From NCBI GenBank assembly GCA_020628095.1, contig JAHDFP010000014.1, positions 40,685 to 104,684 of the forward strand: a stretch of DNA of 64,000 nt. The letters run 5' to 3'. The stretch is from Saprospiraceae bacterium (GTDB lineage: Bacteria > Bacteroidota > Bacteroidia > Chitinophagales > Saprospiraceae). Numbering within the stretch: the stretch's first letter is position 1; each line of letters starts with the position of its first letter. The translations under genes and the position numbers were made by a program. This document shows, one piece after another, positions 44,485 through 53,711 of the stretch. The notes below the pieces were generated by a model that made no database searches, was not told where the DNA came from, and saw nothing but the letters and a program-made list of their open reading frames with translations.

Positions 44485-47019
44485 ATGAACAGCAAATTTT
44501 CGCCAAAAGTCAAGAAGATCATTTCTATCAGTCGTGACGAGGCCATCAGGCTGGGTAATGACTTTATAGGAACAGAACATCTTCTACTCGGTATGATAAA
44601 GGACAAAGACAGCATCGCCATCAAAGTCCTGGACTCTCTCGATGTAGATTTGTACGAATTAAAGTATAAAATAGAGTCCTCCATACAGAATAAGCGCGGT
44701 GCCAACTCTAAGCTCAATGTGGGCAGCATTCCGCTCAATAAGCACGCAGAAAAAGCACTCAAAGTCTCTTTCTTAGAAGCTAAATCGCTTAAGCAAGAGG
44801 AGATCAACCCAGAACACATTATGCTTTCTATATTCAAAATAGGAGAAAATACAGGAGCTTCTATCTTAGATGAGTTTGAGTTAGACTATGCCATCTATAA
44901 GAACGAGCTAGAGTATGTAACTCAAGAAGATAGCTCGGATTACTCCGACATCGTCTCGTCTAGTGAGTCCGATCTGCCACCTATGGAAGGGGAAGAAGAA
45001 TCTTTCGCTCGTAGAAAAGGTAACTCCAAATCAAGAACACCTGTTCTCGATAACTTTGGTAGAGATGTGACTAAGCTGGCAGAAGAAGACAAGCTCGACC
45101 CTATCATCGGTAGAGAAATGGAGATAGAGCGTGTATCTCAGATACTCAGCCGTAGAAAGAAAAACAACCCGATCCTTATCGGTGAGCCAGGCGTGGGTAA
45201 GACGGCCATAGCAGAGGGATTAGCCCTTAGGATTATACAGAGACGTGTGAGTCGTACTTTATTTGATAAAAGGATAGTGATGTTAGATCTGGCGGCACTA
45301 GTCGCTGGGACTAAGTATCGTGGACAGTTCGAGGAAAGGATGAAAGCTATCATGAACGAACTGGAAAAGACACGCGATGTCATCCTATTTATAGATGAGA
45401 TACATACGATCGTGGGTGCAGGTGGTGCGACGGGATCATTAGATGCGTCTAATATCTTCAAGCCAGCCTTAGCCAGAGGAGAGTTACAAGTGATCGGTGC
45501 ATCCACGCTGGATGAGTACAGGCAGTATATAGAGAAAGATGGCGCACTGGACAGAAGATTCCAAAAAGTGCTCGTCGATCCACCAAGTCCAGAAGAAACT
45601 ATAGAAATCCTCAACAATATCAAACCGAAGTATGAGGACTTTCATAATGTAGAATACTCAGACGAGGCCATCAAAGCCTGTGTCAAACTATCAAATAGAT
45701 ATATCACAGACCGTTTTTTCCCAGACAAAGCCATAGACGTCTTGGATGAAGTCGGTGCGAGAACGCATCTCAAAAATATCCACGTCCCTAAGCACATAGA
45801 AGAACTGGAAGGAAAAATAGAAGGTGTCAAAAACCTAAAAAATCAAGCGGTCAAAAACCAGCAATACGAAAAAGCGGCTGATCTCAGAGACCAAGAGTCT
45901 AAGCTGATCAAAAAACTGGAAGACAATAAGAAAGAATGGGAAGAAGAGTCCAAATCTGCTAAATATCCTGTGGATGAAAACCACATAGCAGAGGTCGTCT
46001 CTATGATGACAGGCATCCCAGTTATGAAAGTCGCCCAGAAAGAGAACAAAAAACTGGTCGGCATGGCCGACGAACTCAAAAAGCATGTCATCGGACAAGA
46101 TGGCGCTTGCGAGAAAATATCCAGAGCCATACAGCGTAATAGATTAGGTCTCAAGGACCCATCTAAGCCGATAGGAACATTTATATTCTTAGGGCCTACG
46201 GGTGTAGGTAAGACGGAATTAGCTAAGGTGCTGGCAAGACATGTATTTGACTCAGAAGATGCATTGATCAGGATAGATATGACGGAGTATATGGAGAAAT
46301 TCTCTCTGAGCCGTCTCATCGGTGCGCCTCCAGGATATGTCGGATACGAAGAAGGGGGACAACTGACAGAGAAGGTGCGCAGAAAGCCATACTCAGTGAT
46401 CTTACTCGACGAGATAGAGAAGGCACACCCAGACATTTATAATGTCTTATTACAGGTCTTCGATGATGGTCAGTTGACAGATGGTATGGGTCGTAAGGTA
46501 GATTTCAAAAATACGCTCATCATCATGACCTCTAATATCGGTGCCAGACAACTCAAAGATTTTGGCCAAGGTGTCGGATTTAATACGCAGGCCAGACAGA
46601 GCAGCATGGACGAGGACTCTAAGGGTATCATCCAGAAGGCCATGAAAAAGACCTTCTCACCAGAGTTTCTTAATAGAATAGATGACGTTGTCATATTCAA
46701 TAGTCTGGAGCAGGAGCACATCTTTAAGATTATAGATATTGCTCTCAAGGATTTGTATAAGAGACTGGACAATATGGGCTACAAGCTATCACTCGTGCCT
46801 TCGGCTAAGAAATTCGTGGCGGAGAAGGGATTTGATAAGCAGTTCGGTGCAAGACCTCTTAATAGAGCGATACAGAAGTATATAGAAGATCCGCTCGCTG
46901 AGTTTATTCTCAATGAGTCTCCACCGGAAGGTACAGAGCTAAAAGCAACGCTCAATAAGGCTAAAGACGGCATAGAAATAAAATCTACCCAAAAACTTAG
47001 CGCAGAAGATGTCGCGTAA
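44485..47019 (+). CDS. clpC: ClpC-type AAA+ unfoldase of the Clp protease
   Basis: 844 residues. N-terminal double Clp_N repeats (~1-145: FSPKVKKIISISRDEAIRLGN, LNKHAEKALKVSFLEAKSL), first AAA+ with GEPGVGKT at ~233, an M-domain including a UVR motif (NQQYEKAADLRDQESKLIKKLE), second AAA+ with GPTGVGKTE at ~570, and the C-terminal ClpB_D2-small domain. The ClpP-contact loop (IGF/L type) region follows the second AAA+, in GVGFN. It feeds unfolded proteins to ClpP, quality control and regulatory proteolysis. Start ATG at 44485. The gene stands alone upstream of infC. Confidence 0.95.
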   Translation: MNSKFSPKVKKIISISRDEAIRLGNDFIGTEHLLLGMIKDKDSIAIKVLDSLDVDLYELKYKIESSIQNKRGANSKLNVGSIPLNKHAEKALKVSFLEAKSLKQEEINPEHIMLSIFKIGENTGASILDEFELDYAIYKNELEYVTQEDSSDYSDIVSSSESDLPPMEGEEESFARRKGNSKSRTPVLDNFGRDVTKLAEEDKLDPIIGREMEIERVSQILSRRKKNNPILIGEPGVGKTAIAEGLALRIIQRRVSRTLFDKRIVMLDLAALVAGTKYRGQFEERMKAIMNELEKTRDVILFIDEIHTIVGAGGATGSLDASNIFKPALARGELQVIGASTLDEYRQYIEKDGALDRRFQKVLVDPPSPEETIEILNNIKPKYEDFHNVEYSDEAIKACVKLSNRYITDRFFPDKAIDVLDEVGARTHLKNIHVPKHIEELEGKIEGVKNLKNQAVKNQQYEKAADLRDQESKLIKKLEDNKKEWEEESKSAKYPVDENHIAEVVSMMTGIPVMKVAQKENKKLVGMADELKKHVIGQDGACEKISRAIQRNRLGLKDPSKPIGTFIFLGPTGVGKTELAKVLARHVFDSEDALIRIDMTEYMEKFSLSRLIGAPPGYVGYEEGGQLTEKVRRKPYSVILLDEIEKAHPDIYNVLLQVFDDGQLTDGMGRKVDFKNTLIIMTSNIGARQLKDFGQGVGFNTQARQSSMDEDSKGIIQKAMKKTFSPEFLNRIDDVVIFNSLEQEHIFKIIDIALKDLYKRLDNMGYKLSLVPSAKKFVAEKGFDKQFGARPLNRAIQKYIEDPLAEFILNESPPEGTELKATLNKAKDGIEIKSTQKLSAEDVA

Positions 47020-47063
47020 TGGGGAACTAATGCTGTAAAGTCTTGTTTATTTGATAACTTTAT

Positions 47064-47092
47064 AAGTAAGTCCTGCTGATAAGGGCTTACTT
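47064..47092 (+). promoter_or_regulatory. Leader hairpin before infC
   Basis: AAGTAAGTCC (47064-47073) and GGGCTTACTT (47083-47092) make a 10-bp stem with one G-U pair and a 9-nt loop, 22 bp before the infC start and 44 bp after the clpC stop. No T-run follows. It may be the clpC terminator or a regulatory element of infC-rpmI-rplT, whose operon in other bacteria has leader control by IF-3 and L20. Confidence 0.55.
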
Positions 47093-47114
47093 GCTAACAT
47101 AACTATTATAACTA

Positions 47115-47699
47115 TTGAGGAAAAAAAGAACGCCTTACAAAAGAAAGGAAAAAGACCAGTTTAGAATTAACGATAACATCACTGCGAGAGAAATAAGGCT
47201 GGTCGGAGATAATTTTGATAAAGTCAGTGAAATCGCAGGTCAAAAAATAGAATCAGGAGTATACAATACGAGAGCAGCCGTTGCCTGGGCACAGGATATG
47301 GGACTGGACCTCGTCGAGATAAGCCCCAAAGCTGTACCGCCCGTTGCTAAGATTATTGATTACAACAAGTTCCTTTATCTCAAAAAGAAGAAAGAAAAGG
47401 AAATCAAAAGCAAAACGGCAAAGACCGTCATCAAGGAAATACGATTTGGTCCTAATACGGACGAGCATGACTTTGAGTTCAAGCTAAGACATGCCAAGAA
47501 ATTCCTCACAGAAGGTGCCAAAGTCAAGGCTTATGTACACTTTAGAGGTCGTACCATCGTATTTAAGGATAGAGGACAGCTTCTTTTGCTACGATTTATC
47601 AATGAGCTGGTAGAATACGGAGGCGCAGAAGCCCTACCTAAGATGGAAGGTCGCCGGATGATCGTCATGATATCTCCACTCAAAAAGAAGAAAAAATAA
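47115..47699 (+). CDS. infC: Translation initiation factor IF-3
   Basis: 194 residues. IF-3 binds the 30S subunit and checks start-codon pairing. N-domain: RINDNITAREIRLVGDN, GLDLVEISPKAVPPVAKIIDYNKF; linker of lysines; C-domain: VIKEIRFGPNTDEHDFEFKLRHAKKFL and VKAYVHFRGRTIVFKDRGQLLL. The only start in frame is TTG at 47115 (an in-frame TAA is at 47109). IF-3 genes of many bacteria use rare start codons (AUU in E. coli), which lets IF-3 repress its own translation; the TTG here fits that principle. Followed by rpmI and rplT, the conserved order. Confidence 0.97.
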   Translation: MRKKRTPYKRKEKDQFRINDNITAREIRLVGDNFDKVSEIAGQKIESGVYNTRAAVAWAQDMGLDLVEISPKAVPPVAKIIDYNKFLYLKKKKEKEIKSKTAKTVIKEIRFGPNTDEHDFEFKLRHAKKFLTEGAKVKAYVHFRGRTIVFKDRGQLLLLRFINELVEYGGAEALPKMEGRRMIVMISPLKKKKK

Positions 47700-47733
47700 G
47701 CCTTCACACCTTACTTTAAGGATATTTTTATTG

Positions 47734-47741
47734 TAATTTTG
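47734..47741 (+). promoter_or_regulatory. Putative -7 box for rpmI-rplT
   Basis: TAATTTTG matches TAnnTTTG. It lies 22 nt before the rpmI start. The -33 region (around 47710) is poor. A secondary promoter within the infC-rpmI-rplT operon is plausible. Confidence 0.55.
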
Positions 47742-47763
47742 CAGCCCTAATGTAAAAAGCGTT

Positions 47764-47958
47764 ATGCCTAAAGTAAAGACACATTCGAGTGCCAAGAAAA
47801 GATTTAGAGTAACTGGATCGGGAAAAATCAAAAGATTTCAGGCTGGCAAAAGACACTTACTAAGAAAAAGGTCTAAGAAAGCCAAGCTCAATCTAACAGG
47901 TTCTACCATAACCAAGCCTTGTGATGCTAAGCGTATCAGGCTATTGCTCAATATCTAA
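47764..47958 (+). CDS. rpmI: Ribosomal protein bL35
   Basis: 64 residues, very basic. [24 protein letters not shown] and [15 protein letters not shown] match L35 throughout; length is exactly standard. Part of the large subunit. Sits between infC and rplT, 64 bp after infC. Confidence 0.97.
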   Translation: MPKVKTHSSAKKRFRVTGSGKIKRFQAGKRHLLRKRSKKAKLNLTGSTITKPCDAKRIRLLLNI

Positions 47959-48034
47959 TAAAGAAAGAAATTAATAATAATATACTCTGAGGCCAAGAAT
48001 CTAATTCCCTTAGACTATATAAAAGAAACATACT

Positions 48035-48379
48035 ATGCCACGATCAGTCAATGCTGTTGCTTCCAGAAAAAGAAGAAAGAAAATCCTCAAAGCCGCCAAA
48101 GGATACTGGGGCGCAAGATCAAAGGTCTACACTGTTGCTAAAAACGCCGTAGAAAAAGCATTACAATACGCCTATAGAGACAGAAGGAACAAAAAGCGTG
48201 CATTCCGTAGACTATGGATACAACGTATCAATGCGGGCGTCAGACAAGAAGGCATGACTTACTCCAGATTTATCCACCAGATGAATCAAAAAGAGATCGG
48301 ACTCAATAGAAAGGTCCTCGCTGACCTCGCCATGAATCACCCAGAGGCATTTAAGTCTGTGGTGGATGCTGTGAAGTAA
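48035..48379 (+). CDS. rplT: Ribosomal protein bL20
   Basis: 114 residues. [29 protein letters not shown] and [20 protein letters not shown] are the L20 signatures. It binds 23S rRNA early in assembly, and in other bacteria represses its own operon. The gene is 76 bp after rpmI. Core gene. Confidence 0.97.
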   Translation: MPRSVNAVASRKRRKKILKAAKGYWGARSKVYTVAKNAVEKALQYAYRDRRNKKRAFRRLWIQRINAGVRQEGMTYSRFIHQMNQKEIGLNRKVLADLAMNHPEAFKSVVDAVK

Positions 48380-48845
48380 TCAGGTGCACTTACTTATACC
48401 TACACTCAACTTTTCGTTCTTAACTGGATTATGATATAATGCAGAGTTAATGAGGCATGCTAATAAGTAATATGTGTTCTCCAATTTTTGTATATGCAGG
48501 AAGTTGTATTGTAAAGTAGAACGCCATGTCGTCCCCGCGATCCGCCAAACATTCAACTTGGTTAGGCTTCTTTTCTAATAAGTTGCATACGTTTTTCATC
48601 TCGACCTTATGGAGAGATCTCCAGATGTGCATTTCCACTGACTTACGATTTTCCGACAGTTTAAAATGAAAACGTATGAAAAGCCTTTGGCCACTAAAAT
48701 TGGTTTGGCTAAGCAGTTTTTTTTTTAACTGGCATCTTCTCTGTCTAAACTAGAAATCATTTTTTAGACCGTTCATTATCAAGTCTGCGGCAAGCATATT
48801 TACGTTCAAGGCTTGGGTTATGAAATAACCCGTGCGCTGATATTA
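48380..48845. other. Intergenic region with repeat copy 3
   Basis: 466 bp with no gene I can support. A 64-codon frame on the minus strand runs through the repeat and is not credible. The only structure is copy 3 of the interspersed repeat, listed separately. A T-run (TTTTTTTTTT at 48718-48727) lies near the end. No terminator recognised behind rplT. Confidence 0.5.
48597..48673 (-). repeat. Interspersed palindromic repeat, copy 3
   Basis: CATCTCGACCTTATGGAGAG followed by ATCTCCAGATGTGCATTTCC, ending in TTCCGACAGTTTAAAATGAA. Its first half is nearly identical to copy 2 (14731-14808), its second half more diverged. Orientation as copy 2. Confidence 0.75.
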
Positions 48846-49493
48846 CTAATTATTTCTATAATGAGACTTTACCCAAACCTTTTTTCCATTAACCGTCCTA
48901 TAATGTCCTTTGACATGAGCTCTCCCTGGACTATACGTCGGGCTCTTTGACCTTCTTGTATTCTTGGTAGTGTACTTTTGTGGTTTATTGCTATTAATGG
49001 CGCCGATTGATAAAGCATTACTTGTTATAGCACTTCTTGTTTCTTCGTACGATTCGATAAGATCTTTTATAGCTTGTGTATTAGTTACAAATCCACTGTT
49101 AACCCATCCTATCACTCCGTCAAATTCTATTCTCAAATAGTTCTCACTATAGGAGTAAACCATAATACGAGTACCAGAGGATATTTTTGCAATTGGCTGG
49201 CCCAGAGCACTTGGCGTCTGTCTTACTGTAACGTTAGAGTTTATGACTGCGGGTAATCCATTCTTACTTGCCTTTAACTGTATCTGTTGCTGATCTTGAT
49301 ATTTGGACAAAGAAATTTCATTGTTGACACTGTCCAGTTTCGCTTGTAATGATATTATCTGATCTTTTATGGTGTTTGCTATTTTCTCCAGACTATCAAT
49401 TTGTACAGAACTGGATTGCGCACTAACCTCGTATGGTATAGCGCATAGACAGCCAAGTAATGCAACAGATAAGATCGTTATATTTTTAATCAT
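48846..49493 (-). CDS. Exported SH3-domain protein
   Basis: 215 residues. Signal peptide ending at SAQ, a predicted coiled coil (~30-65: IDSLEKIANTIKDQIISLQAKLDSVNNEI), then a bacterial SH3 domain (~83-140: NVTVRQTPSALGQPIAKISSGTRI, YLRIEFDGVIGWVNSGFV). The C-terminal ~45 residues are basic with YSPGRAHVKGHYRTVNGKKVWVKSHYR, a repetitive H/Y/K motif seen in many Bacteroidota surface proteins. SH3b domains bind cell-wall peptides. Alone on the minus strand. Confidence 0.82.
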   Translation of the reverse strand: MIKNITILSVALLGCLCAIPYEVSAQSSSVQIDSLEKIANTIKDQIISLQAKLDSVNNEISLSKYQDQQQIQLKASKNGLPAVINSNVTVRQTPSALGQPIAKISSGTRIMVYSYSENYLRIEFDGVIGWVNSGFVTNTQAIKDLIESYEETRSAITSNALSIGAINSNKPQKYTTKNTRRSKSPTYSPGRAHVKGHYRTVNGKKVWVKSHYRNN

Positions 49494-49647
49494 CTAGATC
49501 AACTTACTGTAATTTTATAAAATAGAAGTGTAATCTTACGTCTTAAAGCTAAGAACATTTCACCACTTCCCTACCTCTCGCAGCATAGTAATTAGCCATA
49601 TCTACAATCTCAGGTTTGTGCTTAATACCTCCCATAAACCCACCACC

Positions 49648-49908
49648 ATGAATCAACATATAGACCGACCTACTATCGAAATTATTATCAGGACGATATT
49701 ATCACACCAGCCATCTACTGGAATAACAGATTTCCTTATTTCTTCTTTAGTTAGCATGTATATTTTCAAACTAATCCTTTTTCTATTCATTATCAGGCTC
49801 ATATATAATAGTAGTCACAAGAAGAATAATGTTACCCTCATTTATAAACTATTTATTATTGCATATTCTATTCTTGCACATAACCACCATATAACAAAAA
49901 CCTATTAA
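49648..49908 (+). CDS. Hypothetical small membrane protein
   Basis: 86 residues from the ATG at 49648 (GTG at 49618 in frame is less likely). A hydrophobic segment (ISSLVSMYIFKLILFLFIIRLIY, ~30-52) is a likely membrane helix. The last 25 codons overlap a stretch (49812-49887) duplicated at 57350-57425, where the frame is likewise partly open (HK..NVTLI.KL...YS.L.HN). Could be a chance frame; coding status is doubtful. Confidence 0.3.
   Translation: MNQHIDRPTIEIIIRTILSHQPSTGITDFLISSLVSMYIFKLILFLFIIRLIYNSSHKKNNVTLIYKLFIIAYSILAHNHHITKTY
49812..49887 (+). repeat. Duplicated segment, copy A
   Basis: About 76 bp, including ATAATGTTACCCTCATT and ...TGTACATAAC-like ending, matches 57350-57425 at roughly three quarters of positions. 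In both places it sits downstream of the 3' end of a MacB-like permease gene. See the permease relic at 57426. Confidence 0.65.
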
Positions 49909-50025
49909 TCTCTATAACTACTAAACATACCTTTTAGACTACAGGTATATTCACCTGTATAGCAACCAAACATGTACATAAGAATAAAAAACCACTCTAA
50001 TAATCTGTAGAACTAATCCTCTCCC

Positions 50026-51279
50026 CTACTGCCTAATCGCCTCTACAGGATTGAGGCGCGATGCGAGATAGGCGGGGACGATACCAGAGATAATACCGAC
50101 GACGACGCTGACGCCGATACCGACGGTCGCATTAGAGGCCGTTAGTGTCATATCAAAATCTGACAGTGCTGCGATAAGCTGTAGTATGCCGTAGGTCATC
50201 ATGAGGCCGACCAGACCGCCGAGGATACATAAGACGATCGCCTCTATCAAAAACTCCAGCATGACGATATAATTTTTAGCGCCGATGGCTTTTTTGATAC
50301 CGATGATATTGGTTCTTTCTTTGACGGAGACGAACATAATATTAGCGACACTAAACATACCGACCAGCAGTGCAAATCCACCGATGACGATACCCGCTAG
50401 ATTGAGCACGCTGAAGAATCCCTCGACGACATCATTGAGTGCTGTCATCTCCATGAGTGAGAAGTTGTCTTTCTCCTTAGGTCGCAGGCGTCTATGAGAT
50501 CGTAAGATGCCAGTGACTTCACTTTTTAGTTCTTCGAGAGGGACGTCATCTTTGGCTTTGATGACGAGAGATCGTCCGATACGGCTTTTAGGACCGACAT
50601 TGATAAATCGGCGTGCCGTGGTCAGGGGTATCCATACCACCTCATCAAAATTGATAAAATTAAACATACTATCCCCTTCTTCTTTGAGGACGCCGATTAC
50701 TGTAAATTTCTGACCGAATAGCTTGACCTGTTTGCCGATGGGTTCGAGGTTTTGGAATAATTGTGTGGCGACCGTGTGGCCGAGGATGACCTTGTTGCCA
50801 CCAGAGTTCATTTCTGATCGGGTGAAGAATCGCCCTTTTTCGAAATCAAGTTTTTGTATATCCTGAAACTCATACAGAGATCCCATAATGAATGCGCCCG
50901 TCACCGAGCTGGACTTGTAACTCACCGTCTTACCTCCTGTGAATACATTATAAGACGCCTTACTGGTCAGCTTGGATTTATCCATGAGGACGTCCAGATC
51001 CGCCAGCGATGGCTCTGGTCGTTTCATATACTTCCAGTAGCTGGTGCTCCAGTCTTCGTTCCACGGATATTTTTCTACATAGATTACATTACTACCGATC
51101 TCAGCGAAGCCTTCCATGACATTAGTCTGTAGAGAATCGACGGCGGATTTGACAGATATGATACAAAAGATGCCTATCGTGATGCCGAGTAACGACAAGA
51201 AAGTCCTCAGCTTATTGGCCCAGAGGGATTGGAGAGCCTGGCGAATACCTTCTATGATGACTTTTGCCAATGTAATCAT
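50026..51279 (-). CDS. MacB/FtsX-like ABC transporter permease
   Basis: 417 residues. An N-terminal helix (WANKLRTFLSLLGITIGIFCIISV), a large periplasmic MacB_PCD domain (~45-285), and three C-terminal helices (IVIGGFALLVGMFSVANIMFVSV, IVLCILGGLVGLMMTYGIL, VVVGIISGIVPAYLASRLNPVEAIRQ) make the FtsX topology. MacB-type permeases couple with an ATPase and a membrane-fusion protein for export of peptides, lipoproteins or antibiotics. Neither the ATPase nor MacA is adjacent; in Bacteroidota stand-alone permeases of this kind are frequent. GNKVILGHTVATQLF is the conserved periplasmic motif. A relic of a second copy exists at 57.4 kb. Confidence 0.92.
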   Translation of the reverse strand: MITLAKVIIEGIRQALQSLWANKLRTFLSLLGITIGIFCIISVKSAVDSLQTNVMEGFAEIGSNVIYVEKYPWNEDWSTSYWKYMKRPEPSLADLDVLMDKSKLTSKASYNVFTGGKTVSYKSSSVTGAFIMGSLYEFQDIQKLDFEKGRFFTRSEMNSGGNKVILGHTVATQLFQNLEPIGKQVKLFGQKFTVIGVLKEEGDSMFNFINFDEVVWIPLTTARRFINVGPKSRIGRSLVIKAKDDVPLEELKSEVTGILRSHRRLRPKEKDNFSLMEMTALNDVVEGFFSVLNLAGIVIGGFALLVGMFSVANIMFVSVKERTNIIGIKKAIGAKNYIVMLEFLIEAIVLCILGGLVGLMMTYGILQLIAALSDFDMTLTASNATVGIGVSVVVGIISGIVPAYLASRLNPVEAIRQ

Positions 51280-51397
51280 ATATTAAAAGTATCAATAATT
51301 ACTGCTAATCCAGACAATATATAGATGAATGAACTTTATTACTCTTCCAATCATTGTTATAATCATGTAAGAGTGTCGGTAGTCCTTAGGATTTTTA

Positions 51398-51405
51398 TAT
51401 TTTTG
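51398..51405 (+). promoter_or_regulatory. Putative -7 box for queA
   Basis: TATTTTTG matches TAnnTTTG and lies 33 nt before the queA ATG, in the 159-bp divergent region with the permease gene. A clear -33 box is not evident. Confidence 0.5.
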
Positions 51406-51438
51406 CCGACTTGAAAAAATTAAACTATACAGCTCTGA

Positions 51439-52503
51439 ATGAAGACTAAATTATCAACGTTCAATTTCGAATTACCAGAAGACAGAATCGCTCAGTACCC
51501 ATCCAAAGAAAGGGACGAAAGTAGACTTATGGTCGTGGATAGAGCCACTGGCAAAATCGAGCACAAGATCTTTAAAGATATCATCGAGTATTTTGACGAA
51601 GACGATTGCATGATCTTTAATAATACCAAGGTCTTCCCAGCACGTCTATTTGGTAAGAAAGAAAAGACAGGTGCCCAGATAGAAGTCTTCTTGCTCAGAG
51701 AACTGAATAAGGAAGCCCGACTGTGGGATGTCCTTGTCGATCCAGCACGTAAAATCAGAGTCGGTAACAAGCTATACTTCTCTGATGAGGAGGATAATGA
51801 GATACTCGTCGCGGAAGTCGTGGATAACACCACATCACGCGGACGGACCATCAGATTTTTCTTTGATGGCACGGACGAAGAATACAAAGAAGTACTGCGC
51901 CAGCTCGGCAACACCCCTCTACCTAAATATATCAATAGAGAACCAGAGCAAATCGACTACGATCGCTACCAGACGGTCTATGCCTCAGAGATGGGTGCTG
52001 TGGCTGCACCGACGGCAGGTTTGCACTTCAGTAAGAGCCTGCTCAAACGCCTGGAGATCAAAGGTGTACATCTACCTAAGGTGACACTACACGTCGGACT
52101 CGGAACATTCCGAGATATAGAGGTAGAGGACCTGTCTAAGCATAAGATGGAAGCGGAGTATTTCCGTATATCAGAGAATACGGCCTCCATCGTCAATAAA
52201 TCGTTAGCGGGTAAGAAAAAGGTCTGCAGCGTTGGGACTACATCCATGCGTACCATAGAGTCTGCTGTCTCCGCCACTGGCCAACTCAAAGAGGCCGAAG
52301 GATGGACTAATACATTTATCTATCATCCATTTGAGTTTAATATAGCTAATGCGATGATTACTAATTTTCATTTGCCTAAAACTTCATTGATTATCATGGT
52401 ATCTGCCTTTGCAGGTAGAGATCTCATCATGGACGCCTATAACGAAGCCATCAAGGAGAAGTATCGCTTCTTTAGCTATGGCGATGCGATGCTAATTTTA
52501 TAA
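51439..52503 (+). CDS. queA: S-adenosylmethionine:tRNA ribosyltransferase-isomerase
   Basis: 354 residues. QueA transfers the ribosyl group of SAM to preQ1 in tRNA anticodons, making epoxyqueuosine. Present: [79 protein letters not shown] and [18 protein letters not shown]. Full length, no oddity. It would act on Asp/Asn/His/Tyr tRNAs with GUN anticodons, including the tRNA-His (GTG) in this window. Confidence 0.96.
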   Translation: MKTKLSTFNFELPEDRIAQYPSKERDESRLMVVDRATGKIEHKIFKDIIEYFDEDDCMIFNNTKVFPARLFGKKEKTGAQIEVFLLRELNKEARLWDVLVDPARKIRVGNKLYFSDEEDNEILVAEVVDNTTSRGRTIRFFFDGTDEEYKEVLRQLGNTPLPKYINREPEQIDYDRYQTVYASEMGAVAAPTAGLHFSKSLLKRLEIKGVHLPKVTLHVGLGTFRDIEVEDLSKHKMEAEYFRISENTASIVNKSLAGKKKVCSVGTTSMRTIESAVSATGQLKEAEGWTNTFIYHPFEFNIANAMITNFHLPKTSLIIMVSAFAGRDLIMDAYNEAIKEKYRFFSYGDAMLIL

Positions 52504-52628
52504 TTCTGGGGAATTTTTTGGCGACGTAATGAGTTATAGGATTAAGTGTTGTCAAAATCGGATGATGCAGTTGTAAAATATTGAATTTCAATACTTTATA
52601 CATGCCAAAATTTTTTATTGATAATTAT

Positions 52629-52658
52629 TTTGGCGGTTCGTTTTTTTTAATAGTTTTG
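52629..52658 (+). promoter_or_regulatory. Promoter of the DUF2795 gene
   Basis: TTTG (52629-52632), 18 bp, TAGTTTTG (52651-52658), matching the Bacteroidota -33/-7 pattern with a slightly short spacer. The start codon is 59 nt downstream. Confidence 0.65.
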
Positions 52659-52717
52659 CATCGATTTTCACGACCGTTATAACAATTTTATTTTTTACTT
52701 TTTAATTCTTTTAATTT

Positions 52718-52939
52718 ATGTATTGGACACTCGAACTGGCACACCACTTAGAAGATGCCCCTTGGCCGGCTACAAGAGATGAACTCATAGATTATGCTAT
52801 ACGTACTGGTGCCCCGCTAGAGGTGATCGAAAATCTTCAAGAGATCGAGGACGAAGGAGATGCCTACGAGAATATGGTCGAAATATGGCCTGATTTCCCT
52901 CGTAAAGATGACTTCCTGTTTAATGAGGATGAATATTAG
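52718..52939 (+). CDS. DUF2795 domain protein
   Basis: 73 residues, acidic. MYWTLELAHHLEDAPWPATRDELIDYAIRTGAP is the family's opening and EIWPDFPRKDDFLFNEDEY its end; this exact type is highly conserved in Bacteroidota. The function is unknown. It has its own promoter and is followed by a strong bidirectional terminator, so it is a single transcription unit that is probably well expressed. Confidence 0.92.
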   Translation: MYWTLELAHHLEDAPWPATRDELIDYAIRTGAPLEVIENLQEIEDEGDAYENMVEIWPDFPRKDDFLFNEDEY

Positions 52940-52969
52940 AACGATATAACAATATATTGATACGAGTCG

Positions 52970-53004
52970 AAAAAGCCTCTTAGATTATGTCTGAGAGGCT
53001 TTTT
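52970..53004 (+). terminator. Strong rho-independent terminator
   Basis: AAAAAGCCTCTTAGA (52970-52984) pairs with TCTGAGAGGCTTTTT (52990-53004), a 15-bp stem with one G-U pair and a 5-nt loop; the arm supplies the T-run. It can work in both directions. Confidence 0.92.
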
Positions 53005-53088
53005 CTGTTCTGGGGAGGTGGTATAGATGTTTTTCGCAATTGCTTGTTGTAGTATAATAAAGAACTGTGTTTAGTGGTTTTAACCAAT

Positions 53089-53661
53089 ATGCCGAAGATT
53101 ATATTCCTACTCTTTACCGGAATCACTTTAAATGCCCAAATCCAAGTGGACACCATTATAACTAATCATTCTAGTTATCTTGAATACGAGCAGGGTATTG
53201 TTCTTCATTACTATACACTAAGTAAAGAAGATTACAAAGCGAAAAAAGAAGGACATCATGTAAAAAACTTAAGCTCCAAACTTCTAAAGTCAATAGAGTT
53301 AATCCCATATCAAGGCCATTATGTGAAGCCTTCAGACTTTTATTCTTTAAAAGTGGGATCGATAAACTTCGCAATCAAAGAAACGGAGCTAACTTATTTC
53401 ATCGAAAAATCCGAGTTATTGGATGACATTCATCTTATAAGCAAATTATCCAAAGTACCGAGTCGCAAAAGTTTTGACAATTGGCATATTGCAATTAAGT
53501 ACCATAATGATAATTGTGAGAGAGTTATAGAACTTAGTAATACTCGCAGCTACAAGCTACCAAGTGATATCGAGTTGGACAATATAGAGTCTTTATGCTT
53601 TAAATTTTTTAATGCGACGCAAGAAGAGTTGAATATCTCTTTTGAGGTATTGGAAAATTAA
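53089..53661 (+). CDS. Hypothetical exported protein
   Basis: 191 residues from the ATG at 53089, giving signal peptide MPKIIFLLFTGITLNAQ; an in-frame GTG at 53074 would add five residues. The mature part is beta-rich without a recognised family (LSSKLLKSIELIPYQGHYVKPSDFY; LEIYHN-like strands). It is more AT-rich than its neighbours. Followed by a convergent gene 50 bp away. Confidence 0.6.
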   Translation: MPKIIFLLFTGITLNAQIQVDTIITNHSSYLEYEQGIVLHYYTLSKEDYKAKKEGHHVKNLSSKLLKSIELIPYQGHYVKPSDFYSLKVGSINFAIKETELTYFIEKSELLDDIHLISKLSKVPSRKSFDNWHIAIKYHNDNCERVIELSNTRSYKLPSDIELDNIESLCFKFFNATQEELNISFEVLEN

Positions 53662-53711
53662 AAAGGTCTATAAGGCAAACAACAATGGAAAAAATTAAGT
53701 CCCTCTTCTAG

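Noticed and set aside
48447..48638. A 63-codon minus-strand frame behind rplT
   Set aside because: It runs through copy 3 of the interspersed repeat; no coding features.
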